Assembly (NCBI GenBank): GCA_022828595.1
Contig: JAKGHH010000001.1
Coordinates: 205,673,813 to 205,737,812 of the forward strand
Origin: Nelumbo lutea
Lineage: Eukaryota; Streptophyta; Magnoliopsida; Proteales; Nelumbonaceae
Reading direction: 5' to 3'
DNA: 64,000 nucleotides
A program made the translations under genes and the position numbers. Shown here one piece after another: positions 58,501 through 64,000 of this stretch. The notes beneath the pieces were generated by a model. It searched no databases and was not told where the DNA came from. It worked only from the letters and a program-made list of their open reading frames with translations. Within the stretch, counting starts at the first letter, position 1, and the number at the start of each line of letters is the position of its first letter.

Positions 58501-59703
58501 GAAATGATACTGGATCTCACTAAGGAAACCTGCATGCTGGAGAAAGTGTCACACCTTGCAATTGAGATTAGGGAAAAAAAAACAGCAAAGCACAAAGAGT
58601 GAAAGATCTTGGAGCAGAACATGTTTCTTAACTGATGTTGGATCTCACCAAGCATAAAGCATTCAATAAAACATGTGGACATTAGTTGGTAACAAAATAA
58701 TGAATCAATGTCAGCAGCCAATGGTAAGACTGTTACCATACTTCCCAACTGACACTTAAGGAATATCAGAAAGTATGAGGCAAACACAACAGCAAAAAAG
58801 TTGAATCTGTCTGGCCAGGGTATGGTTAAGGTGAAGAAAATACACAACCAACCAGTACACAATACAATCCAAGAATTGGAACAATAAGCAGTTCCAGCAG
58901 CAAGAAAAATCTCAGGAGTGTAAGGATCTTCAGTATCCCCCTTACAAAGAAGAAGAAAAGAACATGTATATAACCAAACATAAGGTAAAAGTACCTCTCA
59001 AAATAACTATGATATAGGTACTATATGCTTATTTACCTATTTTCTTATTCTTTCTATATCTCTCAAAAAAACTATGTTATGTAATAGGTACTGTATGCTT
59101 ATTTACCCATTTTCTTATTCTTTCTATGCCATTCAGTACTGCAACCTGGTTTGCATCTTACAATAAAACAAGAATCCTCCCAACAAATCTAACTTCATAT
59201 TTATTTCTATGATCTTAGGACATTAGACATTGAGAAGCCTTAAAATCTGGGAACTTCAGATCTTCGTCATTGTTACCTCACTGACCCCCAAATAACATGT
59301 CCCAACACAGATCATATAAAATCCAAAGTAGCATCTAATATCCAATAAAACACACTAAAGCCTTGTTGAGTTGAGTACACATAAATTCAGTTGTCCAATA
59401 ACACATGATGACAAACCAGTTCAAATGCTACTTACTGGTTATGGTAATACTAATGATCAGTAATATTAGAAGTTTCCTACGTTTTAATAGCAATAAGTGC
59501 ATGATAGACAGAAACTATATATCTTTGGAAAATAAGCATCAAAAAGCATCAAACAGGACTTAAATCCAATAATCAAACAGATTATATTACCTGTCATGGA
59601 CAAATATCGCTATGTCACATGCTGCCAGAGACTCTTTATTAGACAGCAGAGTTTTGACTCCATCTTCTGGAATCTCCCGCAATATCAGGGTCTTTTTTCC
59701 TCC
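42767..59703 (-). CDS. MIRO: Mitochondrial Rho GTPase (MIRO), last four exons
   Basis: Coding exons 59591-59703, 57493-57643, 56845-57031 and 42767-42840 join in phase into about 173 residues, with intron phases 2, 0 and 1. The order is [16 protein letters not shown], then [57 protein letters not shown] and a C-terminal membrane anchor [20 protein letters not shown]. This is the second GTPase domain and tail of MIRO, an outer-mitochondrial-membrane protein with two GTPase domains around EF hands that controls mitochondrial shape and movement (established for plants and animals). The KDDLD motif sits where other GTPases have the guanine-specificity NKxD. The N-terminal GTPase and EF-hand exons are right of the window, past an intron of at least 4.3 kb. 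All splice sites are canonical GT-AG. Confidence 0.95.
43490..43960 (-). pseudogene. L1 RNase H relic with internal tandem duplication
   Basis: Translation of the minus strand gives [18 protein letters not shown] text and [23 protein letters not shown], the start of the plant L1-type RNase H. The segment coding [10 protein letters not shown] occurs twice (43593-43697 and 43706-43813), a direct duplication of about 112 bp. Stops and shifts are frequent. Confidence 0.6.
44037..44262 (-). pseudogene. L1 3' end, 5'-truncated copy 1
   Basis: Minus strand [24 protein letters not shown] then a stop is the C-terminal end of the plant L1 RNase H, followed by a 3' UTR and an A run (plus-strand T run at 44037-44042). 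Confidence 0.75.
44271..44742 (-). pseudogene. L1 3' end, 5'-truncated copy 2
   Basis: Minus strand [41 protein letters not shown] and [20 protein letters not shown] give the L1 RNase H, ending in a poly(A) (plus-strand T run near 44271-44281). Its 5' edge at about 44742 cuts straight into the Copia D RNase H. RNase H helps LINEs in target-primed reverse transcription; this copy has stops. Confidence 0.85.
44743..46020 (-). pseudogene. Copia D reverse transcriptase and RNase H (broken)
   Basis: RT starts at 46020 with [25 protein letters not shown], goes on through [24 protein letters not shown], and [11 protein letters not shown] is near 45500. RNase H (to 44743) has [30 protein letters not shown] and [10 protein letters not shown], after which L1 sequence takes over. 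At least two frame breaks occur (about 45660 and 45330). Confidence 0.88.
46311..46806. mobile_element. hAT-type MITE inside Copia D (496 bp)
   Basis: Perfect 17-bp inverted ends TAGACCTGTTCATGGGC / GCCCATGAACAGGTCTA, flanked by GTGGCACC and GTGGTACC (8-bp target duplication, one change). Terminal GGGCC-rich parts surround an AT-rich core with a (GA)n tract at 46479-46510. It codes for nothing and would need transposase from elsewhere. Confidence 0.88.
46807..47712 (-). pseudogene. Copia D integrase region with core deleted
   Basis: From the right: [22 protein letters not shown], the pre-integrase domain ([23 protein letters not shown]...[11 protein letters not shown]), then [11 protein letters not shown]. 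Here about 380 bp present in Copia A (about 16545-16925) are missing, and the reading resumes at [42 protein letters not shown] and TQKGYCCYD. The deletion removes the second Asp and the Glu of the catalytic triad. Confidence 0.85.
47713..49146 (-). pseudogene. Copia D gag and protease (broken)
   Basis: The gag begins at about 48870 with [27 protein letters not shown]; a stop at 48697 follows YTKWV. Later parts are in other frames: [25 protein letters not shown] and [12 protein letters not shown] (47863-48447). The knuckle is damaged ([15 protein letters not shown] in place of [14 protein letters not shown]). Protease [15 protein letters not shown] is at about 47820-47850. Confidence 0.85.
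49434..49445 (-). other. Primer binding site of Copia D
   Basis: Minus strand TGGTATCAGAGC directly beside the LTR. Confidence 0.9.
49446..49787 (-). repeat. 5' LTR of Copia D
   Basis: Begins AGTAGTCGATCAAGACTACAATCAG and ends CATCAGTGTTCTATA, like the Copia A LTR (AGTAGGCGATCAAG...GTGTTCTCTACA). The exact outer end is blurred by a TATATA run. Confidence 0.85.
49850..50137 (+). repeat. 5' LTR of Copia F (288 bp)
   Basis: A TATATAAATAA box lies near 50034-50045, a likely promoter for the element RNA. Ends ATTACA next to the PBS. Confidence 0.93.
50138..50149 (+). other. Primer binding site of Copia F
   Basis: TGGTATCAGAGC, first base after the LTR; full match to the initiator-Met tRNA end. 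Confidence 0.93.
50722..52086 (+). pseudogene. Copia F gag and protease (few breaks)
   Basis: The gag starts at 50722 ([11 protein letters not shown]) after a 570-bp leader. [18 protein letters not shown] and [17 protein letters not shown] match Copia gag. A stop at 51196 ([17 protein letters not shown]) and another at about 51367 interrupt it. The CCHC knuckle [14 protein letters not shown] is at about 51448-51490. The protease motif reads [14 protein letters not shown] at about 51805-51850; the usual DSGA is DFGA, so the Ser beside the catalytic Asp is lost. [13 protein letters not shown] closes the domain before a frame change at about 52060. Confidence 0.88.
52191..53118 (+). pseudogene. 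Copia F integrase
   Basis: The pre-integrase zinc domain [15 protein letters not shown]...[13 protein letters not shown] is at 52191-52345. The core begins in a shifted frame (LVHSDVW-like near 52385) and continues in the long ORF from 52402: [35 protein letters not shown] (second Asp) and [14 protein letters not shown] with the catalytic Glu. [12 protein letters not shown] and a degraded LGYS..KRGIKCYDP-like segment follow. One frameshift and a damaged C-terminus are the only visible faults. Confidence 0.88.
53341..54888 (+). pseudogene. Copia F reverse transcriptase and RNase H
   Basis: RT (53341-53988): [77 protein letters not shown] and the catalytic [11 protein letters not shown], then a TGA at 53986. 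A short stretch with another stop (CQ-stop-KYVLDLL) links to RNase H (54106-54888) with [43 protein letters not shown] and VLTKGPTT. The C-terminus IDIHA ends just before the PPT. It is largely intact. Confidence 0.92.
54889..54900 (+). other. Polypurine tract of Copia F
   Basis: CTTGAGGGGGAG, directly before the 3' LTR. Confidence 0.9.
54901..55191 (+). repeat. 3' LTR of Copia F (291 bp)
   Basis: Pairs with 49850-50137; followed by ATAAT. Confidence 0.93.
55197..55620. other. Intron sequence, nothing assigned
   Basis: AT-rich piece of the MIRO intron between Copia F and the L1 remnant. ORFs 55403-55588 and 55512-55703 are low-complexity. Confidence 0.45.
55621..56713 (+). pseudogene. L1-type LINE 3' end (RNase H), split by a MITE
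   Basis: [19 protein letters not shown] before the MITE and NPWPSGIGG, then (after a 2-bp loss) [45 protein letters not shown] and [23 protein letters not shown] after it form the plant LINE RNase H domain. A stop at 56596 is followed by a 3' UTR and an A run at 56705-56713. The enzyme would remove RNA from the cDNA hybrid. Upstream RT is missing, so this is a 5'-truncated insertion. It lies antisense in the MIRO intron. Confidence 0.88.
55803..56217. mobile_element. hAT-type MITE (415 bp) with perfect 8-bp TSD
   Basis: Ends TAGGGGTGATCATGGGCC and TGAAATGATCACCCCTA are inverted; GTTTGGGC stands on both sides (55795-55802 and 56218-56225). GGGCC-rich terminal parts and an AT core resemble the MITEs at 34411 and 46311. 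It split the codons of the L1 RNase H. Confidence 0.93.
56845..57031 (-). CDS. MIRO: MIRO penultimate exon
   Basis: Sixty-two codons plus one base: [19 protein letters not shown]...[10 protein letters not shown]...NRSLMFVS. Acceptor GTTGTAG, donor CAG/GTATGC. It covers the end of the second GTPase domain and the stalk before the membrane anchor. Confidence 0.95.
57032..57492 (-). other. MIRO intron (461 bp)
   Basis: AGG/GTAGTT donor and GTTGTAG acceptor. Contains a (GA)n microsatellite at about 57171-57195. Confidence 0.88.
57493..57643 (-). CDS. MIRO: MIRO exon, second GTPase domain
   Basis: One base plus 50 codons: [20 protein letters not shown] and [23 protein letters not shown]. Acceptor CAATTTTAG, donor AGG/GTAGTT. 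Confidence 0.95.
57644..59590 (-). other. MIRO intron (1,947 bp)
   Basis: Donor ACAG/GTAATA, acceptor ATTTTAG. A direct repeat of about 70 bp (TATTTACCTATTTTCTTATTCTTTCTAT and its variant) is seen at 59031-59060 and 59100-59130. No transposon protein found; ORFs at 58272-58862 are low-complexity. Confidence 0.85.
59591..59703 (-). CDS. MIRO: MIRO exon, start of visible part
   Basis: Thirty-seven codons plus two bases: [22 protein letters not shown]...[10 protein letters not shown]. The acceptor is TTTGAAG/GG; a second AG five bases further in (GGGAG) is possible but would break the phase. Confidence 0.92.
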
Positions 59704-60699
59704 CTTCAAAGAGAAAAGACCATTTCATCCAAAGAAATATGGTATTATTTAACAAGCCAAAGTAAATAAAAAAGGGAAGAAATGGGAAATAAATATTTGG
59801 TTTACATACAAAAATGAAAATGAAAAAAGACGCTAACTTTCATATCTTACATATTATTATAGATAAGAGAACAACTATAAATGCATGGAATTTTTGAATC
59901 TTAGTAACTTGTTTATGTTTGACTGTCACAAAATAAGAAATGGGTGGATTAGAAAGGACTAAAAATTAGCCCAAAATGGTAACAGGAGAGGGTAAATGGT
60001 TTGGTCATGTGCAAAGACTTTTTTGCCAAGTATCATTTGCAAAGACAATTGGTAACTGCATCAATGAGGAGTGACTTGGCAAAAGTAAGGAGCAGACCAA
60101 AGACGTGAACTTAAGTGGTATAAAATGATATAAGAACCTGTAATTTGACAAAAAAACATGGCTCAGCACAATAGCCATCCATCACCAAACAATATGCACA
60201 GCAGATCTAAACACGAAAAAACATCATATTATTCCTCTTTAAAATGTCAATAACGTCTCAAAATGTGCCAGATTTACAAGATATTGATCCCATTGGACAG
60301 ATGATTCAATAATCTACCTAATGATGCCAAAATCACATGATATGAACAAACTTTGACCCCTAAAAATAAGCTGAAAGAAAGCGACGTGACTGTATTTTCA
60401 ACTTGTCAATTTCTAAGAACACCTTAATAAAACTCTTTTGACCCTTAAACATTATTAACCTTATTCCTGAGATACTAGTAAACTAAAAAGTAACTTTCAA
60501 AAGCCTCAAATTGGCCGAAGTCCTGAACACCCAATATAAAACTGCCATTGGTACAGAAATTGAATAAAAACAGATTTCTTTCTTGCTTTTCATTGGACTA
60601 TAGTTTTTTATTATTTCTTTTTTTTTACTTTTCATCTAACCATAAATAACTTATTTCCATTCTACTACTACAAATACACATTTTCAACTCATAATAGAC
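59704..60699. other. MIRO upstream intron, first part
   Basis: Intron sequence. Around 59940-60200 the plus strand gives KWFGHVQRLFCQVSFAKT and scraps resembling the C-terminus of a LINE reverse transcriptase (compare 12170-12230), so an old RTE-like relic is likely. No exon seen. Confidence 0.5.
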
Positions 60700-60775
60700 C
60701 TTTAGGCTCAGTTTGGAAAGAGTACAAATACAAATATGTACAGTGCAAACACATACAAAATACAAGGTTTTGCAC

Positions 60776-61322
60776 AAGAGACAACTTGGTTAATAGGGGT
60801 GTGGTGATTAACTCTAAAAGGTGTGTCTTGTGCAACAATGCTGAGGAGTCTGTTGAACACCTGTTTCTTCACTGTGGCTTCACTCACAAAATCTGGGTGA
60901 GGATTCTCAGAATTTTTGCAATCAGAAGTTGCTGGCCAAAATCTTTGGTGACTTTTGCCAACAGCTGGAATTTACAAGGCCTAAGCAAGAAATGGAAATG
61001 TTTATGGCATCTGATTCCAGGTGTAGTGTTATGGGTGATCTGGCAAGAAAGAAATTCAAGGATATTTCAAAACAAAAGCTATCAAGAAGACGAAGTGTGG
61101 CAGAAGATCGTGGGGAAGCTCTGTTCTTGGTCATCGACTAAGTTTAAAGTTGACAGTTCTTTTTGTAGCTCTCAGTTTAATTTTGAAAGTCTGTTTGTAT
61201 CCCCCAATGGTTTTGTGGTTTGAGTCCATTCTTGTATCTCATTTGTAGAGCCTCTGGAGGCTCTGGTTGTACTTTCCTTTTGAATTAATTGATACTTTAC
61301 TTATCAAAAAAATAAAAAAAAA
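60776..61322 (+). mobile_element. 5'-truncated L1 insertion with 14-bp TSD
   Basis: ACAAGGTTTTGCAC stands at both edges (60762-60775 and 61323-61336). The insert carries the last ORF2 part and a tail CAAAAAAATAAAAAAAAAA. It lies inside the hairpin MITE in the MIRO intron. Confidence 0.93.
60786..61223 (+). pseudogene. L1 ORF2 C-terminal zinc-binding (zf-RVT) domain
   Basis: An open frame of 145 residues: KRCVLCNNAEESVEHLFLHCGFTHKIWVRI is the CxxC...HLFxHC zinc-binding motif of plant non-LTR reverse transcriptases, then VLWVIWQERNSRIFQN. It ends with a stop and a 3' UTR before the poly(A). The first Met is internal to the domain; the real protein start was lost by truncation, so this is not a gene of its own. 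Confidence 0.88.
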
Positions 61323-61378
61323 ACAAGGTTTTGCACTGTACATATTTGTATTTGTACTTCTTACAATAAGAGCCTTAG

Positions 61379-61528
61379 GGCTGGTTTTGGAGAACTTGAC
61401 ATGCAGTCTCCCTTAACTGGCTTAACTAGTAAGAAAATTGATAGTCCACCAAGCTTTCCACAAAAGCCAACCATGAGATATTTGGCCAAAAAGCCTATTT
61501 TTTCCCTTTAGTGGTTGAAATCAGGGCC
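61379..61528. other. Intron sequence between MITE and gag-only element
   Basis: Short spacer without recognisable features. Confidence 0.4.
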
Positions 61529-62000
61529 ATTATGGGCCCGGGCATCTCGTCACGGGTCGGTCCACAGGGAGAACCTCTAGTTTCCCCTTGCCCCTCCCTT
61601 TGCGTGCTGACCCTATCGTGGCGACCTAAGGGGTGATTTGTCCAAGAGATCACCCTAACTCTCCTTTACTCTTCTCTTTGACTGAAATTTTGGATGATTT
61701 TATTCAATAATAGTGGCTCCTTAAATAGGAGATTACAAGAGTCCTGCTCTTAGGGAGACTCCTTGCTGAATAGGGAGACCTCCAACTCTATCTTGATAAG
61801 ATAAGACTGATAAGATAAGATAAGTCTCTCTTAATCCTAATCCAATAAGATAAGATAATCTAAGTTACTAACTTAATAAGATAAGAATAACAAGATAGTC
61901 TAATCTAATATGCTGAATGGATAAGACTATTGCTGCCGAATTGGATAGGATGAGAACACCGGATCATTGCTACTGCTGCTCCCAATACGCGTCCACATCA
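61529..62000 (-). repeat. 3' LTR of the gag-only element
   Basis: From ATTATGGGCCCGG to GCGTCCACATCA. Contains clustered GATAAGATAAG repeats (about 61795-61890), expanded in the other LTR. Confidence 0.85.
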
Positions 62001-62013
62001 TTACTCCCCTCTT
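62001..62013 (-). other. Polypurine tract of the gag-only element
   Basis: Minus strand AAGAGGGGAGTAA next to the LTR. Confidence 0.6.
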
Positions 62014-62067
62014 GGACTACGAGCTTGCCCTCAAGCTCGAATTCAGGATGGGTGTTGGGAAACACCG

Positions 62068-63153
62068 TCAAGGGAATCCTGGATAGGTGGAATGACTTTG
62101 CCCTCCTGGATCGGGTTCCAATGAAGAGGGTTCATCCTCATCTTCCTCTTGTTTCACCAGGAGGCAGAAAAGTCTCTTGCACTTGTGCCCTGTTGAGTAG
62201 AGTTCATAGCAATTAAAACATTGTCCCCTCACCCTGCGTTCCGCCATCTCAGCCCTAGACAAATGCTTAATAGGGGGTGCAACGACGTTGCTCCCCACAC
62301 TAGATGCTGATCTAGAATTGTTGCTCATTTGTGGCTTCCGTTCTTGGTTGGCTACTGAATATGGAGCCATTCCGAGTGGTTCCGGGGATGCCCATGCTGA
62401 TGGAGGCTGCCCCATACTAAAGGTTCCGCAGCTGAGTTGTAGTTTGCGTTCGAAGGCGCGAGCTATATTCATGGTTGTAACCAGGTTGGGGGGATTCTGC
62501 ATTTCCACGTCCACCTGCAGGGGTTCTGCTAACCCAGCGGTGAACATGTCTACTTGCTGGTCTGGTCGCACTGAAGATGCCCTCGCGAGGAGGGTCTGGA
62601 ACTGGCAATGGTATTCTGCCACCGTGTCGGTTTGTTTAAGGTTAATCAGCTCGCCTAAGGGGTTGCTTGTCAGTGGGGGCCCAAATCTAAGAAGGCAATA
62701 AGACTTGAACTAGATCCAGCTGAGCTCAGGTTCTTCCTGTTCTAATCGATAGAACCAGAGTTGTGCTTCCTCTGTTAAGTGAAAGGCGGCTAGGCTTATC
62801 TTATCCCGGTCGTTTGTCCGTTGATTTCGAAAAAACTGCTCACACCGGTACAACCAGCCCAAGGGAACTCCGTTGCCGTTGTACGATGAGAATTCTAACC
62901 TACTGTACTTGGGGATGACTGCGGCCCCCTGGTTTCCGAACTGTTGTTCGCCGGAAGACAACGGCAGATCTGGTCGGCGGCCGCTATTGGCTGTCACCCC
63001 TTCTATGTTCCTCTCTTTTCTAGAAAGGAAGAACTCCATCAGGCGTCATAGCTCCCTGACTTTGCCCTTGATTTCCCGTACTTCTAAGCTGGTCTCCATG
63101 AGCCGGTGCTCGAGTTCGTAGACCTTGGACGGCAACTGCTCCAAATCACCCAT
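62068..63153 (-). pseudogene. Gypsy-type gag with two in-frame stops
   Basis: Start ATG at 63151-63153 (MGDLEQLPSKVYELEHRLMET, likely coiled coil). A TGA at 63046-63048 and a TAG at 62710-62712 are the only breaks; the frame does not shift over 1,086 bp. Domains: FSSYNGNGVPLGWLYRCEQFF, ISLAAFHLTEEAQLWFYRLEQ (retrotransposon gag, PF03732 type), YHCQFQTLLARAS...FTAGLAEPLQVDV and the knuckle GQCFNCYELYSTGHKCK (CxxC...HxxxC kind of Ty3/gypsy). It ends at 62068 in SHSTYPGFP without any protease. Confidence 0.88.
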
Positions 63154-63161
63154 GACGCCTA

Positions 63162-63173
63162 GCTCTGTTACCA
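63162..63173 (-). other. Primer binding site of the gag-only element
   Basis: Minus strand TGGTAACAGAGC, one base off the initiator-Met primer site (TGGTATCAGAGC), three bases from the LTR. Confidence 0.8.
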
Positions 63174-63176
63174 AAA

Positions 63177-63717
63177 TGTTATGGGCCCAGGGGTAGGATC
63201 TCGTCACAGGTCATTCGACAGGGAGAACCTCTAGTTTCCCCTTGCCCCTCCCTTTGCCTGCTGACCCTATCTTGGCGACCTAAGGGGTGATTTGTCCAAG
63301 AGATCACCCTAACTCTCCTTTACTTTTCTCTTTGACAGAAATTTTGGATCCTTTATTCAATAATAGTGGCTCCTTAAATAGGAGATTACAAGAGTCCTGC
63401 TCTTAGGGAGACTCCTTGCTGAATAGGGAGACCTCCAACTCTATCTTGATAAGATAAGACTGATAAGATAAGATAAGTCTCTCTTAATCCTAATCTAATA
63501 AGATAAGATAATCTCTCTTAATCCTAATCTAATAAGATAAGTCTCTCTTAATCCTAATCTAATAAGATAAGATAATCTAATCTACTAACTTAATAAGATA
63601 AGAATAACAAGATAGTCTAATCTAATCTGCTGAATGGATAAGACTATTGCTGCCGAATTGGATAGGATGAGAACACTGGATCATTGCTGCTGCTGCTCCC
63701 AATACGCGTCCACATCA
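63177..63717 (-). repeat. 5' LTR of the gag-only element
   Basis: From TGTTATGGGCCCAGG to GCGTCCACATCA. It has two extra copies of a CTCTCTTAATCCTAATCTAATAAG unit (63479-63570) compared with the left LTR, which accounts for most of the length difference. Confidence 0.87.
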
Positions 63718-64000
63718 GTTGCTTTGTCCTTTTATGATTCCAAGCGATTAAAGAGCTTCTTATGGGCCTTGACAATGATTCCTTCTGACATGAACTTCTT
63801 ATTTTGATAGAGATATTAAGTTCTATTTAGTGGTGGTTCCCTTAGAAGGCTGTTCAGTGTTCTTTGTTTAGGATCTGAAAGTTGGGCTTTGGTGCTCAAA
63901 AGGCCAGTTATTTTGACTCCTGTGGTTGGGTTGCATTTTAGCCATGCATGGGGTGTAATTGTGTATATACAGTATACAGAAGTGTGATGGCCCTTTTTTG
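63718..64000. other. Window end, probably MIRO intron
   Basis: No exon matching the upstream MIRO domains is seen. Confidence 0.4.

Larger units (their letters stand above)
60700..61378. mobile_element. Hairpin MITE carrying an L1 insertion
   Basis: Without the L1 insert, a perfect 28-bp inverted repeat (starting GTACAAATACAAATATG at 60722; mirrored at 61330-61357) closes on a short loop. The outer parts (TTTAGGCTCAGTTTGG and, inverted, CTAAGGCTCTTATTG) still pair loosely. The exact ends and TSD are unclear. Confidence 0.65.
61529..63717 (-). mobile_element. Gag-only LTR retrotransposon (TR-GAG-like)
   Basis: Two direct LTRs (472 and 541 bp) surround only about 1.2 kb. PBS and PPT are in place on the minus strand. 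The interior codes for a gypsy-type gag and nothing else. Short elements with just gag between LTRs are known in plants as TR-GAG elements; they need pol from a partner. It could also be an internal deletion of a full gypsy element. Target duplications were not resolved. Confidence 0.85.

Noticed and set aside
58272..58862. Minus-strand ORF of 196 residues in a MIRO intron
   Set aside because: Phe/Leu/Ser-rich low complexity from AT-rich DNA, no homology pattern, lies between two proven exons.

Overview
This window is nuclear DNA of a flowering plant. The evidence is intron-split genes of plant type, three recognisable plant housekeeping genes, Ty1/copia and Ty3/gypsy elements primed by initiator-Met tRNA (PBS TGGTATCAGAGC), plant L1-type LINEs and hAT-like MITEs. 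The species cannot be named from sequence alone. The AT-rich intergenic DNA and a 14-kb intron suggest a transposon-rich, possibly woody, genome (inference).

Host genes, all on the minus strand: (1) exons 1 and 2 of an SH3P-type SH3-domain/BAR protein (CDS 4226-5963). Its later exons lie beyond the left edge, because intron 2 carries a Copia fragment that is itself interrupted by another Copia LTR. (2) An intact intronless GDP-mannose 4,6-dehydratase (GMD, 28185-29318), which makes the GDP-L-fucose precursor. (3) The last four exons of a mitochondrial Rho GTPase (MIRO): 59591-59703, 57493-57643, 56845-57031 and 42767-42840. Its final intron is 14,004 bp and holds two Copia elements, several L1 remnants and two MITEs. 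A fourth locus, 10332-11263, shows exon-like blocks of unknown identity.

Mobile layer, left to right: a long-LTR Copia 5' end (B1, 1-3272) inside Copia C (3273-4192); a hAT-like/MITE tangle (7832-9041); a U6 snRNA pseudogene followed by a LINE 3' end (11791-12330); a solo gypsy LTR (12476-13258); Copia A with 5-bp TSDs (13901-19798), sitting in the gag of B2, the second long-LTR Copia (19799-24630); Copia E relics (24631-26139); a 569-bp foldback (26140-26708); an AT-rich stretch with tandem repeats and a MITE (29870-35659); a gypsy element of Tat/Retand-like layout that lacks gag-PR-RT but keeps an antisense ORF (35665-41143); minisatellites (41560-42180); L1 pieces (43490-44743); Copia D (44744-49787, no 3' LTR, integrase core deleted, hAT MITE inside); Copia F (49850-55191, structurally complete); an L1 RNase H split by a MITE (55621-56713); a short L1 with 14-bp TSDs inside a hairpin MITE (60700-61378); and a gag-only LTR retrotransposon (61529-63717).

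The genes form no pathway. The main story is how two conserved plant genes keep clean coding exons and splice sites while nested insertions stretch their introns. I found no bacterial-type system, CRISPR array, rRNA or tRNA gene.
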